Origin: Rhizobium rhizogenes NBRC 13257
GTDB lineage: Bacteria; Pseudomonadota; Alphaproteobacteria; Rhizobiales; Rhizobiaceae
Length of the DNA: 64,000 bases
NCBI RefSeq assembly: GCF_000696095.1
Contig: NZ_BAYX01000004.1
Coordinates: forward strand, 62,001-126,000
Reading direction: 5' to 3'
Shown here: piece after piece, positions 20,301 through 28,160 of the stretch
How the letters are laid out: each line of letters begins with the position of its first letter
Position numbering within the stretch: position 1 is the stretch's first letter
Made by a program: the position numbers and the translations under genes
The notes under the pieces: model-generated
Databases searched by the model: none
Seen by the model: the letters and a program-made list of their open reading frames with translations, nothing else
Told to the model about the DNA's origin: nothing

Positions 20301-20505
20301 CGGCGTCGTGCCGCTGATGATCGCCACCGGCCCCGGCGCCGAAATGCGCCAATCGCTTGGGACGGCGGTCTTCTCCGGCATGCTTGGCGTGACGCTGTTC
20401 GGCCTGTTCCTGACCCCGGTCTTCTATGTCGTGTTGCGCAGGCGGCGCAAGCAGCCGGAGGCTCCGGCGGCGGAGACCGTGGTCCCGGATGCTGCCGTGC
20501 ACTGA
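17326..20505 (+). CDS. RND multidrug efflux pump, HAE1 family (AcrB/MexF-like)
   Basis: This is a 1059-residue inner-membrane proton/drug antiporter with the usual length and twelve-helix plan. The N-terminus RFSHFFVDRPIFASVLSI is typical. Proton-relay residues are present: Asp410-Asp411 in VVDDAIVVVEN (TM4) and Lys949 in GLAAKNAILIVEFA (TM10). Large periplasmic porter loops follow TM1 and TM7. It works with the adaptor encoded just upstream. No local regulator is present, so control is probably from elsewhere. The substrate cannot be predicted. Confidence 0.95.
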   Translation: MRFSHFFVDRPIFASVLSIVLLIVGGIAYFQLPVAQYPEVAPPTIVIRTSYPGADSQTIADTVATPIEQEVNGVEDMLYMSSYSSADGSMSLTITFKLGTDLDKAQVLVQNRVAIAEPRLPEEVRRIGITTVKSSPDLMMVVHLLSPSNRYDQLYISNYARSRIRDLLVRLDGVGDVQLFGERQYSLRIWLDPEKLASYGMTAGDIVQALRDQNVQVSGGSIGGPPVSGTNAFQYTVTTQGRFSDARQFRYVIVKATDSGRLVQLQDVARIELGAQDYVTNSYLNGSPAVALGVFARPGTNALDAAADIEKTMKNLAQDFPQGLEYRIIYNPTEFIAESINEVYKTIFEAAVLVAIVVLVFLQSWRTAIIPIIAIPVSLIGTFAFLLAFGFSLNMLTLFGLVLAIGIVVDDAIVVVENVERNLALGMTPKEASHVTMNEVGTAVLAISLVLIAVFLPTAFIPGITGQFYRQFAVTISIATAISCLNSLTLSPAIAAIVLRPHDHKKSNNIVSRFGHALGDGFNRGFEAMSRGYSWVIRHLVTTWVALGCALLVFVGLLGATWYMGRIVPQGFVPTMDQGYAIVVVQLPDGASLARTNAVIQKATAIINKTPGVENAVAFAGFNGATFTNASNSGVIFTPFKPFEERLKSGETASKIIGQLFGNLQGIQEAFIIAIPPPSIRGVGNSGGFKMQIMDRENPDMRRILPLAYQLMGAAAQNKGVSGVFTTFSASSPQYFLAVDRDKARALNVPIPNIFETLSINLGTSYVNDFNAFGRVYQVRAQADQQYRMDREDILALKVRSATGALVPLGTLVDIRDTTGPTLVQRYNMYVSVPLQGNPGPGVSTGSALDTMEGLAKNLLPTGTTFEWTELAYQERNTGNTAVYIFALSVIFVFLALAAQYESWTLPLAIILIVPLAVLAALIGVHLRGMDNNILTQIGLIVLIGLAAKNAILIVEFARQAQLEGKSAVEAAIEASHLRLRPILMTAFAFIFGVVPLMIATGPGAEMRQSLGTAVFSGMLGVTLFGLFLTPVFYVVLRRRRKQPEAPAAETVVPDAAVH

Positions 20506-20511
20506 TGCCGA

Positions 20512-21240
20512 TCAAAGATGAGGATTGCGCGGCCGGTATTTCTTCACCAGCCGCTGGTTGGTTTCCTTGGCGCCCGGCATGTTGGCGCTGAGATAGACGG
20601 GCGGGTCGCCGTCCTTGGAGAGTTCGGCGGCGACTTCGGCGAAGATGGCGTTGAGTAGGGAGGCGCCGATCGCGGTCGATGCCGGCCCCACCTTCAGCTC
20701 GCTCCCCGGCAGATCGATGATGGCGTCGCCCGGCGGCAGACCGTTGTCGAGCACGATGTCGGCGATATCGGCGAGCCTGCGACGACCATTGGCGATGGCG
20801 GCGGAATAGGCAAGCGAGGTGATGGCGATGACGGTCGTGCCGAGTTCACGGCCGTAATCGGCGGCCTCGACCGGGGCGGCGTTGACGCCGGAATTGGAGG
20901 CGATGATCAGCACATCGCCCGGCTGCATCCCATAGCGTTCGAAAATCGGCCGGATCAGGCCCTCCGTGCGCTCGTAGACCGAGCTGATAACGGCGCCCTC
21001 GTGCAGCATGGCGGAGCCGACCAGCACCGGGATGGTAAAGGCCAGACCGCCTGCGCGATAATGCACTTCTTCGGCCAGCATATGCGAATGGCCGGTGCCG
21101 AAGACATAGACGCGCCGGTCGGCGCGCGCCGCCGCACTGATGACGCTAGCCGCTTTCGCCATTGGCTCGGCAAGCGCCTCGCGCAGGGTTTCCAGCCGGC
21201 CGATCAAGGCGGAGAAATAGCTGTCCGTGACTGCGGTCAT
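20512..21240 (-). CDS. SIS-domain sugar isomerase-like protein (UPF0309 type)
   Basis: This 242-residue protein has a single SIS (sugar isomerase) domain: [22 protein letters not shown] binds a phosphosugar in relatives, and [16 protein letters not shown] is the second SIS strand-loop. It ends the N-acetylglucosamine operon, 22 bases after nagA. It resembles the UPF0309 group, which is related to MurQ and phosphosugar isomerases. A role in amino-sugar phosphate metabolism is inferred from context. The exact reaction is unknown. GAGGAAC precedes the ATG. Confidence 0.8.
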   Translation of the reverse strand: MTAVTDSYFSALIGRLETLREALAEPMAKAASVISAAARADRRVYVFGTGHSHMLAEEVHYRAGGLAFTIPVLVGSAMLHEGAVISSVYERTEGLIRPIFERYGMQPGDVLIIASNSGVNAAPVEAADYGRELGTTVIAITSLAYSAAIANGRRRLADIADIVLDNGLPPGDAIIDLPGSELKVGPASTAIGASLLNAIFAEVAAELSKDGDPPVYLSANMPGAKETNQRLVKKYRPRNPHL

Positions 21241-21262
21241 GCCGAGTTCCTCATTTGTGGTC

Positions 21263-22420
21263 TCAGGCCGATGGCTGGCCCGAGATCCAGGTCTTGGTCA
21301 CTTCGATGCCGTCGGTGATGTGGACGATATCGGCGCGGGCACCGGGTGTCAGATATCCGCGATCGGCAAGCCTCAGGAAGCGGGCGGGATAGGACGTCGC
21401 CATCCGTAGCGCCTCCGCCAGCGGCAATTCGAGGATGTTGATGCCGTAACGGATGGTCGAGGCCATATCGACGTCGGAGCCGGCGAGCGTGCCGTCATCC
21501 AAAGTCAGCTTCGAGCAGTAGCCGCCCCTGACGCGATAGACGGTGCGGCCGTTCAGCGTGAAACTGTCGAGGGCTGTGCCGACCAGCGACATGGCGTCGG
21601 TGACGAAGAACAGCCGACCTTCACCGCGTTTTGCACGCAAGGCAATTCTCAGTGCGCGCGGATCGACATGATGGCCGTCGGCAATGATGCCGCACCAGGG
21701 GACCGGATGGTCGATTGCGGCACCCACGAGGCCGGGCGCGCGATGGCCCATCTGGCTCATGGCGTTGAAGAGATGGGTGACGCCTCGCGCACCGGCGTCG
21801 AAACGGGCATCCGCCGCATCCGCCGTGCAGTCGCTGTGGCCGATGCTGACGATGACGCCGCCTTCGCTCAGCGCCTGCACCTGACGTGCGGTCACCTGTT
21901 CCGCGGCCATGGTGATCAGCAGCGTGCCGATCGCCTCGCGGGCGCGGATGAAGGTCTTGACATCGCTGTCCTCGACGGGGCGCATCAGTTCGGCCAGATG
22001 CGCGCCCTTGCGGGCCGGCGCCAGATGCGGGCCTTCGAGATGCAGGCCGGCGACGCCGCGATTGGCCTTGACGGCTTCGATCGCGGCTTCAATCGCCGCC
22101 GTGGTGGCGGCAGCGACATCGGTGATCAGCGTCGGCAGCAACGCCGTGGTGCCAAAGGGGCGATGCCCCTCGGCGATCAAGTACATGGATTCGGGCGACG
22201 GGTCGTCGTTCAGCATGCGGCCGCCGCCGCCGTTCACCTGCGCGTCGATGAAGCCGGGAGACAGCACGCCGCCGGCAAGGCGGACCACCTCGGCATTGTC
22301 GGGGACATCATTGGCGGCGGTGATCGCCTGCACCCGGCCATTGCCGGTCACGAGCGCGCTATCCTCGTGAAACCGGTCGCCGTCGAAGATGCGCGCGCCG
22401 GTAAAGACCTGATAGTCCAT
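21263..22420 (-). CDS. nagA: N-acetylglucosamine-6-phosphate deacetylase
   Basis: This 385-residue amidohydrolase converts GlcNAc-6-P to GlcN-6-P and acetate in the cytosol. Visible motifs are [12 protein letters not shown], the metal ligand region [37 protein letters not shown], and the catalytic Asp in [11 protein letters not shown]. The ATG at 22420 overlaps the upstream stop by one base (TGATG), with GGAG 9 bases upstream. A GTG one codon earlier is possible. It is the third gene of a GntR-led operon. Confidence 0.95.
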   Translation of the reverse strand: MDYQVFTGARIFDGDRFHEDSALVTGNGRVQAITAANDVPDNAEVVRLAGGVLSPGFIDAQVNGGGGRMLNDDPSPESMYLIAEGHRPFGTTALLPTLITDVAAATTAAIEAAIEAVKANRGVAGLHLEGPHLAPARKGAHLAELMRPVEDSDVKTFIRAREAIGTLLITMAAEQVTARQVQALSEGGVIVSIGHSDCTADAADARFDAGARGVTHLFNAMSQMGHRAPGLVGAAIDHPVPWCGIIADGHHVDPRALRIALRAKRGEGRLFFVTDAMSLVGTALDSFTLNGRTVYRVRGGYCSKLTLDDGTLAGSDVDMASTIRYGINILELPLAEALRMATSYPARFLRLADRGYLTPGARADIVHITDGIEVTKTWISGQPSA

Positions 22421-23451
22421 CACATGGTCTCCGTGACCTTGAGAAGATTAGCCGGCTTATCCGGGTCGAAACCCTTGCGCCGCGTCACTGCTTCAATGAG
22501 ACGATAATAGCAGAGCAGTGACACCAGCGGGTCGAGCAGGCCGTTGCCGGTGGTGGGCATGCGCAGGTTGATGCCGGGGAGGGCCGCGGTGGAGAAGGAG
22601 ACGGCGGTGGCGCCGAGCTGCTGCAGGCGCTCCAATGCCTGGGCATTGTTGGCGAAGGCCGCATCATCGGGCGAGAAGGCGACGATCGGAAAGCCAGGCT
22701 GCACCAGCCGCATCGGTCCATGCATCAGTTCTGCAAGCGAGAAGGCTTCGGCATGCAGGCCGGCGGTTTCCTTGGCCTTGAGCGCTGCTTCCAGCGCAAT
22801 GGCGAAGGCCGGGCCGCGGCCGCCAGTATAGAGCGAGGTGGCGTTGAAGAGCACATCCTCGGCCGCCTTGCCGTCGATACCCTGTGTCGCAGCCAATGCT
22901 TCCGGCAGTTTGGCGAGACCGGTGGCGAGCGCCTGGTCGCCCGAAATCGCTGCCGTGACGCCGGTCAGCGCTGCAACGGCGGCGATAAAGGATTTGGTGG
23001 CGGCGACGCTCTTTTCCGGGCCGGCATTTAGCCCGAGCACGATATCGGCTTCCTTGGCGAGCGGGCTGTCGGTGACGTTGACGACGGCGATGGTCGTGGC
23101 GCCGCCGAGCTTGGCGGCGGCCTGCAACGCGATGATATCGGGGCTGCCGCCGGATTGCGACACGGTGAAGTGGATGCCGCCCTTCAGGTGCAGGGGTGTG
23201 CCATAGACCGAGGCGATCGACGGGCCGATCGAGGCGACGGGCACGCCGCAGGAGATTTCGAAGAGATATTTGAAGAAGGTGGCGGCATGGTCGGAAGAGC
23301 CGCGCGCCGCCGTGGTGATCAGGGACGGGCGGGTCGAGGAGACGAGCTTTGCGATTTCGGCAAAGACGGGCTTTTCCTTCTCAAGCAGGGTTGCGACCAC
23401 GTCCGGCGACTGGCCGGCCTCGGTCAGCATCAAGGATTGGGTGTCGCTCAT
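22420..23451 (-). CDS. SIS-domain glucosamine-6-phosphate deaminase-like protein (NagB-II/AgaS type)
   Basis: This 343-residue protein has two SIS domains (TAARGSSDHAATFFKYLFE and SQSGGSPDIIALQ in the first; YTGGRGPAFAIALEAALKAKE in the second). It corresponds to the isomerase half of GlmS without the glutaminase domain. Such proteins deaminate GlcN-6-P to fructose-6-P and replace classical NagB. The position between the GntR regulator and nagA supports that role. It overlaps the GntR stop by 4 bases (ATGA). Confidence 0.9.
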   Translation of the reverse strand: MSDTQSLMLTEAGQSPDVVATLLEKEKPVFAEIAKLVSSTRPSLITTAARGSSDHAATFFKYLFEISCGVPVASIGPSIASVYGTPLHLKGGIHFTVSQSGGSPDIIALQAAAKLGGATTIAVVNVTDSPLAKEADIVLGLNAGPEKSVAATKSFIAAVAALTGVTAAISGDQALATGLAKLPEALAATQGIDGKAAEDVLFNATSLYTGGRGPAFAIALEAALKAKETAGLHAEAFSLAELMHGPMRLVQPGFPIVAFSPDDAAFANNAQALERLQQLGATAVSFSTAALPGINLRMPTTGNGLLDPLVSLLCYYRLIEAVTRRKGFDPDKPANLLKVTETM

Positions 23452-24221
23452 AGGTCTTCTCCGATTCTCAATTCAGCAACGAAATCGTAGGCATCGCCAC
23501 GATAGTGCGAGCGGGTGTATTCAACGACGCGCTGGTCTTCCAAGCGCGAAATACGTTCGATCAAAAGCGCGGGCGCGCCGGATTTCACATTCAGGATCGA
23601 CGCGGAGGACGGATCGAGCGTCACCGCCGTCAGTCGCTGTAACGCGCGGACCGGCTTGAAGCCGTTCCCCGCCAGCGCATCATAGAGCGAACCGTCGGAA
23701 ACGGCATCCTCGCCCAGAAATTTGATCGGAACGACAGCGCGCTCGATGGCAAGCGGCTGGCCGTCTGCCAGGCGCAACCGGTCGAGCCTTAGCACCGGCT
23801 CATCGAGGCGAAGGCCGAGCAGGAAGGATTCTTCCGGGGCGGGCGCGCTGACGGTGCGCGACAGGATCCTTGCGGCCGGCTCGCGGCCGCGCGAGCGCAT
23901 ATCGGCGGAAAAGGAGGAGAGGCGCCAGAGCGATTGCTCGATGCGCTCGACATGCTGCGACACGAAGGTGCCGCTGCCGTGGCGCGATTCGATGGCGCCG
24001 GAGGCAAGCAGGTCGCGATAGGCGGTGCGGACCGTAACGCGGCCGACCTGGAGCGCTTCAGCAAGATCTCGTTCGCCCGGCAGCGCCGCTCCAGCTTTCA
24101 GCAGACCTTCCTGAATGAGGCCCGCAAGCGCTTGCGCCAGGCGCTTGTACAGCGGCCCGGTCCCCGCCTCGTCGCGCAGGCCACGGCTGTTCAGCTCAGC
24201 GATTAAACTGGTTCTATCCAT
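23448..24221 (-). CDS. GntR-family (HutC subfamily) regulator of the amino-sugar operon
   Basis: This 257-residue regulator has an N-terminal winged helix (about residues 20-90; LYKRLAQALAGLIQEGLL, then LPGERDLAEALQVGRVTVRT) and a C-terminal UTRA effector domain (about 105-250). It is the first gene of the GntR-SIS-nagA-SIS operon and very likely senses GlcN-6-P or GlcNAc-6-P, as NagR/NagQ-type regulators do. Three GGTTCTA half-sites surround its start codon and suggest autoregulation. The start at 24221 begins MDRTSLIAEL. A longer frame upstream has no family match. Confidence 0.9.
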   Translation of the reverse strand: MDRTSLIAELNSRGLRDEAGTGPLYKRLAQALAGLIQEGLLKAGAALPGERDLAEALQVGRVTVRTAYRDLLASGAIESRHGSGTFVSQHVERIEQSLWRLSSFSADMRSRGREPAARILSRTVSAPAPEESFLLGLRLDEPVLRLDRLRLADGQPLAIERAVVPIKFLGEDAVSDGSLYDALAGNGFKPVRALQRLTAVTLDPSSASILNVKSGAPALLIERISRLEDQRVVEYTRSHYRGDAYDFVAELRIGEDL

Positions 24222-24251
24222 GGAGATTACATAGAACCTATTTAGAACCAG
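24208..24251. promoter_or_regulatory. GntR operator cluster (three GGTTCTA half-sites)
   Basis: GGTTCTA at 24210-24216 faces TAGAACC at 24232-24238 and TAGAACC at 24243-24249. The last two repeats are 11 bases apart, one helical turn. One half-site lies inside the first codons of the regulator. The layout suggests autoregulated repression. Confidence 0.6.
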
Positions 24252-24290
24252 TCTGCAAGATGATTCTGACGTGCTGGCTGAAAATGAATC

Positions 24291-24315
24291 GGCCGGACGC
24301 GAGGTGCGCCCGGCC
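24291..24315 (-). terminator. Hairpin downstream of galM
   Basis: GGCCGG (24291-24296) and CCGGCC (24310-24315), with inner CGC/GCG pairing, form a GC-rich stem 30 bases beyond the galM stop. A weak T-rich stretch follows on the minus strand. Confidence 0.45.
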
Positions 24316-24344
24316 AATGCCAAGGGGAATGAAGTGCTGTCAGC

Positions 24345-25370
24345 TCAGTTTTTCGTGAAGATATAATCGGTTTCCTGCCGCAGCACTTCGCCGGGGCGAA
24401 GCACGGCATTCGGGAAGCCTTCATGGTTGATGGCGTCGGGCCAGACCTGGGTTTCGAGGCAGAAGCCAGCGAAGGGGCCGATCTTCTGACCGTCATGGCC
24501 GGGAACGGGAACATCGAGCTTGAAGCCTGCATAGAACTGCACGCCGGGCTCGGTGGTACGCACTTCCAGCGAGACGCCGGAATTGACGCTGCGCGCCAGC
24601 ACCACGGAGCGCTTGGCGGTGCGTTCCGGCGACAGGCAGAAATTATGGTCGTAGAGCGCCTGTTCGGCGCCGTCAAAGCGCTTCATCGACGCCATTTCGC
24701 GGAAGTCGAAGACGGTGCCTTCGACCGAGCGCACTTCGCCCGTCGGCACCTGCTTTTCGTCCGTCGGGGTATAGTGATCGGCGGCGATCATGATGTCGTG
24801 GCCGAGCGCGTCGTCGCGGCCGTCGAGGTTGAAATAGGCGTGCTGGCAGACATTGGCGAGTGTCGGTTGGTCGCTGGTCGATTCATAGGTAACGGACAAT
24901 TCGCCATTGCCATGCACCCGATAGGTCGCCTGGATCGTGCAATTGCCGGGATAGCCGGCGCGGCCGTCGGGATCGACGATCTTCAGCACGACGCGATCGA
25001 CCGCATGCTCGACGATCGTCCAGTTGCGCTTGGCGATATTGTCCTTGCCGCCGTGCAGGTGGGTGACGCCCTTCTCGTTGAGCTCGAGCTGGTAGTCCTT
25101 GCCATCAAGCGTGAAGCGGCCGGCGCCGATGCGGTTGGCGCAGCGGCCGGGCGTGGCGCCGAAATAGGACGAATGGGCCGGATAATCGGCGAAATTGTCG
25201 AAGCCGAGCAGCAAGGCCGGGCCGTGGCCGTCGAGCCGCAGGTCCTGAATGACGGCGCCCCAGCTGATGATATACGCCGTAAGCCCACCGCCGACGATCT
25301 TGGCGCGATAGACTGTTTCACCGGTTGGCGTCGTTCCGAAAACTTCCCGTTGCAAACTGTTTTCCGTCAT
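24345..25370 (-). CDS. galM: Aldose 1-epimerase (galactose mutarotase)
   Basis: This 341-residue beta-sandwich enzyme interconverts alpha and beta anomers of free hexoses. Family motifs are present: GFDNFADYPAHSSYFGATPG with the substrate Arg in RCANRIGAGRF, the catalytic His in NVCQHAYFNLDG, and the catalytic Glu in GFCLETQVWPDAINHEGFP. It is monocistronic, with a hairpin downstream and its own upstream region. The ATG is preceded by GGATGAG. The role in central sugar use is general, and no specific partner is adjacent. Confidence 0.93.
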   Translation of the reverse strand: MTENSLQREVFGTTPTGETVYRAKIVGGGLTAYIISWGAVIQDLRLDGHGPALLLGFDNFADYPAHSSYFGATPGRCANRIGAGRFTLDGKDYQLELNEKGVTHLHGGKDNIAKRNWTIVEHAVDRVVLKIVDPDGRAGYPGNCTIQATYRVHGNGELSVTYESTSDQPTLANVCQHAYFNLDGRDDALGHDIMIAADHYTPTDEKQVPTGEVRSVEGTVFDFREMASMKRFDGAEQALYDHNFCLSPERTAKRSVVLARSVNSGVSLEVRTTEPGVQFYAGFKLDVPVPGHDGQKIGPFAGFCLETQVWPDAINHEGFPNAVLRPGEVLRQETDYIFTKN

Positions 25371-25618
25371 ATCAGCTCATCCATTCCTATCAGAAATTCG
25401 AGGTCAGACCCTGCCCCCATTCGCGCCGATCCGCAACCAGTTCGAATGCGAAATTTAGGTGTGATGGAATGCCTATCAAGGCTTGCTTCGGCTTTGTTTC
25501 ATTGGCTTCAGATTTGCCAGACTGCGCTGGAAATTTGCAAGGCGTATGACAGGTGAGTGCATTGGTTCCTGTTTGGGCTTATGCAGTCATCCATTGAATG
25601 CCTTTACCTGCCAGTTCC
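25371..25618. other. Intergenic region between galM and the TetR gene
   Basis: This 248-base, relatively AT-rich stretch lies upstream of galM and downstream of the TetR gene. No terminator, RNA or gene is recognisable. Confidence 0.4.
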
Positions 25619-26206
25619 TTAGCGAGCCGGTGTCAGAAGCCTGGTGAACTGGGGGATGACGATTGTGGTGAACAGTTCGGGATCGCTGAACGCTCTTGCA
25701 GAGAGCATTGCCCCATGAACTGAAGCCATCAGCATCTGGGCCTCCTCTTCCGGCTGCTTGTCCAAACGGAATAGGCCCTGCTCTGCTCCAGTCGCAAGCA
25801 CCGACTTAAGCCATCTCGCGAGACTATGGAAATGGGCGCGGACGCGCGACGCGACCTCCTCCGGCAGCATCTGCATCTCGCCAGCGAGCATGGCACAGAT
25901 GCAGAAGGGCAGCGAGGTATCGCGAATGCATGTTTGCCAGAAATTCAGGTAGGCCCGCAGTTGTTCGGCAGGGCTTAAGAATTGCTCACGAAGAGAATTT
26001 AAACCTGTTTCAGCCTGCTGCCTGTAGCGATCCACCAGCACGGCGACCAACTCGGCCTTTGTCGGAAAGTGATGATGGATACTCGCCTTCCTGATGCCGA
26101 TTGCAGCTGAGATGTCGGCATAGCTGAACCCGTTGTAGCCTCCCGCAACGATGAGAGACTGCGCGGTGTCGAGAATTTTTTCCGAAGTCGAAGTCATTGA
26201 TTTCAT
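25619..26206 (-). CDS. TetR/AcrR-family transcriptional repressor
   Basis: This 195-residue protein has an N-terminal TetR DNA-binding domain (about residues 8-55: ILDTAQSLIVAGGYNGFSYADIS, followed by the recognition helix IRKASIHHHFPTKAELV). The C-terminal ligand-binding domain contains two Cys in LPFCICAMLAGEM, a segment resembling AcuR/YxaF-like regulators of small electrophiles. It is divergent from a small membrane protein, with a palindromic operator at each end of the shared gap, so it probably controls both. The inducer is unknown. Confidence 0.9.
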   Translation of the reverse strand: MKSMTSTSEKILDTAQSLIVAGGYNGFSYADISAAIGIRKASIHHHFPTKAELVAVLVDRYRQQAETGLNSLREQFLSPAEQLRAYLNFWQTCIRDTSLPFCICAMLAGEMQMLPEEVASRVRAHFHSLARWLKSVLATGAEQGLFRLDKQPEEEAQMLMASVHGAMLSARAFSDPELFTTIVIPQFTRLLTPAR

Positions 26207-26213
26207 GTCGCTG

Positions 26214-26229
26214 CCTACCTTCTGGTAGG
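26214..26229. promoter_or_regulatory. TetR operator, proximal to regulator
   Basis: CCTACC (26214-26219) and GGTAGG (26224-26229) form a perfect inverted repeat with a 4-base spacer. It lies 7 bases upstream of the TetR start codon. It shares its core with the copy at 26311. Confidence 0.65.
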
Positions 26230-26310
26230 TCGTTTGTCAAGATCGATGCGGCGCTTCCGCTGCTCACAAAGAGGTGTTCGAGTGTCGAGTTGACACAAAA
26301 ATTATGCCTC

Positions 26311-26325
26311 CCTACTAGTAGGTAG
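26311..26325. promoter_or_regulatory. TetR operator, proximal to membrane protein gene
   Basis: CCTACTAGTAGG (26311-26322) is a perfect 12-bp palindrome continuing into TAG. It lies about 25 bases before the DUF308-like gene. It matches the CCTAC/GTAGG arms of the site at 26214. Confidence 0.65.
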
Positions 26326-26346
26326 ATTGCAACATGGAGTCTACCG

Positions 26347-26904
26347 ATGCAGAACCAATCTTCGACCCAGCCCAGCTGGCTGCGATCCTATTATTTCGTG
26401 CGCGCCATATTTTCTATCGCCTGGATTGCCGCCGCCATTCTCTTCAGCGGGCAATCTCATCTCACCGCCTTTCTGCTTGTGATCTATCCGGCGTGGGACG
26501 CCCTCGCCAATCTGGTCGATGCCCGGGTCAATGGCGGCCTGAAAGCCAACTCGTCCCAGGCCTTGAATGTCGTGGTCAGCACGATAACCGCGCTCGCCGT
26601 GATCGTGGCAGTCAGCAACAGCACCTATGCCGTTCTGGCCGTATTTGGGGTTTGGGCAATCCTCTCCGGCCTCCTGCAACTGTACACGGCGGTAAGGCGT
26701 TGGCGTCACTATGGCGCGCAATGGGTGATGATCCTGAGTGGTGTCCAGTCGGCGCTTGCCGGTGGCTTCATGATCAGTCGATCCCTTGGCACCGCAGCGC
26801 CGACGATTCTGGACATCACTCCTTATGTCGGGTTCGGCGCCTTCTACTTCCTGCTTTCGGCAATCTGGCTTGCCGTCGCGGCCTATCGCAACGCAAACGC
26901 ATAG
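26347..26904 (+). CDS. Small multi-pass membrane protein (DUF308/HdeD-like)
   Basis: This 185-residue hydrophobic protein has about six membrane segments, including YFVRAIFSIAWIAAAILFSG near the start, VVVSTITALAVIVAVSN in the middle and FGAFYFLLSAIWLAVAAY at the end. Length and topology fit the DUF308/HdeD-like group of stress-related inner-membrane proteins, but no catalytic residue is visible and the function is unknown. It is transcribed divergently from the TetR gene and probably repressed by it. The ATG at 26347 has GGAG 7 bases upstream. Confidence 0.75.
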   Translation: MQNQSSTQPSWLRSYYFVRAIFSIAWIAAAILFSGQSHLTAFLLVIYPAWDALANLVDARVNGGLKANSSQALNVVVSTITALAVIVAVSNSTYAVLAVFGVWAILSGLLQLYTAVRRWRHYGAQWVMILSGVQSALAGGFMISRSLGTAAPTILDITPYVGFGAFYFLLSAIWLAVAAYRNANA

Positions 26905-26969
26905 GCGTGGTCCATTCTCGTCGATCAAGCTCTGTGCCTGACCATCACCAAACTAGGCGCTGATCGAGA

Positions 26970-28157
26970 TCACCGCGACAATTCCCTCGTCGCCTTTTCC
27001 AGGCCGCCGAGGGTCAGCGGATACATCCGGTCGGCCAACAGGCGGCGGATGATCGAGATTGAGGTGGTGTGGCTCCAATAATCCTCGGGCACGGGATTGA
27101 GCCAGACGCATTTGCGGAAATGGCCGGTCATGCGGTTGAGCCAGACCTCGCCGGCTTCCTTGTTCCAGTGTTCGACCGAGCCGCCGGTGTGAGTGACTTC
27201 GTAGGGACTCATGGAGGCGTCGCCGACGAAGACGATGCGGTAGTCGGAGCCGAAGGTGCGGATCAGGTCTGATGTCGCGGTGATGTCGATGCGACGGCGG
27301 CGATTGTCCTTCCACACGCCTTCATAGAGGCAATTGTGGAAGTAGAAATATTCCATGTGCCGGAATTCGGCGCAGGCGGCGGAGAAGAGTTCCTCGACCA
27401 CGCGAATATGATCGTCCATCGAGCCGCCAATATCGAAGAACATCAGCAGCTTGACCGCGTTGCGCCGCTCCGGCCGTGTCTGCACGTCGAGATAGCCGTG
27501 TTCGGCGGTGGAGCGGATCGTGCCGGACAGGTCGAGTTCGTCGGCGGCACCTTCGCGCACCCAGCGACGCAGCCGCTTCAGCGCCAGCTTGATGTTGCGG
27601 GTGCCGAGCTCGACGCCGTCGTCAAGATTTTGAAACTCGCGCCGGTCCCAGACCTTCACCGTCTTGCGGTGATTGGAGGTTTCCTGGCCGATGCGGACGC
27701 CCTCGGGATTGTAGCCATGCGCGCCGAAAGGCGAGGTGCCCGCGGTGCCGATCCATTTCGAGCCGCCCTGATGCCGGCCTTTCTGTTCGTCGAGGCGCTG
27801 GCGCAGCGTTTCCATCAGTTTCTCGAAGCCGCCGAGCGCCTCGACGAGCTTCTTTTCTTCTTCCGTCAGATGTTTCTCAGTGAGTTTGCGCAGCCATTCC
27901 TCGGGAATGGTGGCCGCCTCGACCGTCTCCGGGCCGCCGCCAATCGCCTCGACGCCGCGGAAGTAATCGGCAAAGACCTGATCGAAACGGTCGATGAAGC
28001 GCTCGTCCTTGATCAGCGTCGCGCGGGCCAGATAGTAGAAGGCTTCGACATCATAATCGGCGATCCCCTCTTCCATTCCCTCCAGAAGCGACAGGAATTC
28101 CCGGAGGGTCACCGGAACCTTCGCTTCCTTCAGTTTCAGGAAGAAGGGAATGAACAA
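26970..28157 (-). CDS. VWA-domain protein (CoxE-like), MoxR partner
   Basis: This 395-residue cytosolic protein starts MFIPFFLKLKEAKVPVTLRE, the typical opening of the CoxE-like group. A C-terminal von Willebrand A domain begins near residue 210. Its MIDAS motif reads DIGGSMD, so the middle Ser of DxSxS is Gly. CoxE-like proteins work with MoxR AAA+ ATPases as metal-insertion or assembly chaperones. The moxR gene lies on the same strand but is separated by nudix and metA. Translation starts at a TTG (28157), three bases after the metA stop. The client protein is unknown. Confidence 0.85.
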   Translation of the reverse strand: MFIPFFLKLKEAKVPVTLREFLSLLEGMEEGIADYDVEAFYYLARATLIKDERFIDRFDQVFADYFRGVEAIGGGPETVEAATIPEEWLRKLTEKHLTEEEKKLVEALGGFEKLMETLRQRLDEQKGRHQGGSKWIGTAGTSPFGAHGYNPEGVRIGQETSNHRKTVKVWDRREFQNLDDGVELGTRNIKLALKRLRRWVREGAADELDLSGTIRSTAEHGYLDVQTRPERRNAVKLLMFFDIGGSMDDHIRVVEELFSAACAEFRHMEYFYFHNCLYEGVWKDNRRRRIDITATSDLIRTFGSDYRIVFVGDASMSPYEVTHTGGSVEHWNKEAGEVWLNRMTGHFRKCVWLNPVPEDYWSHTTSISIIRRLLADRMYPLTLGGLEKATRELSR

Positions 28158-28160
28158 GGG

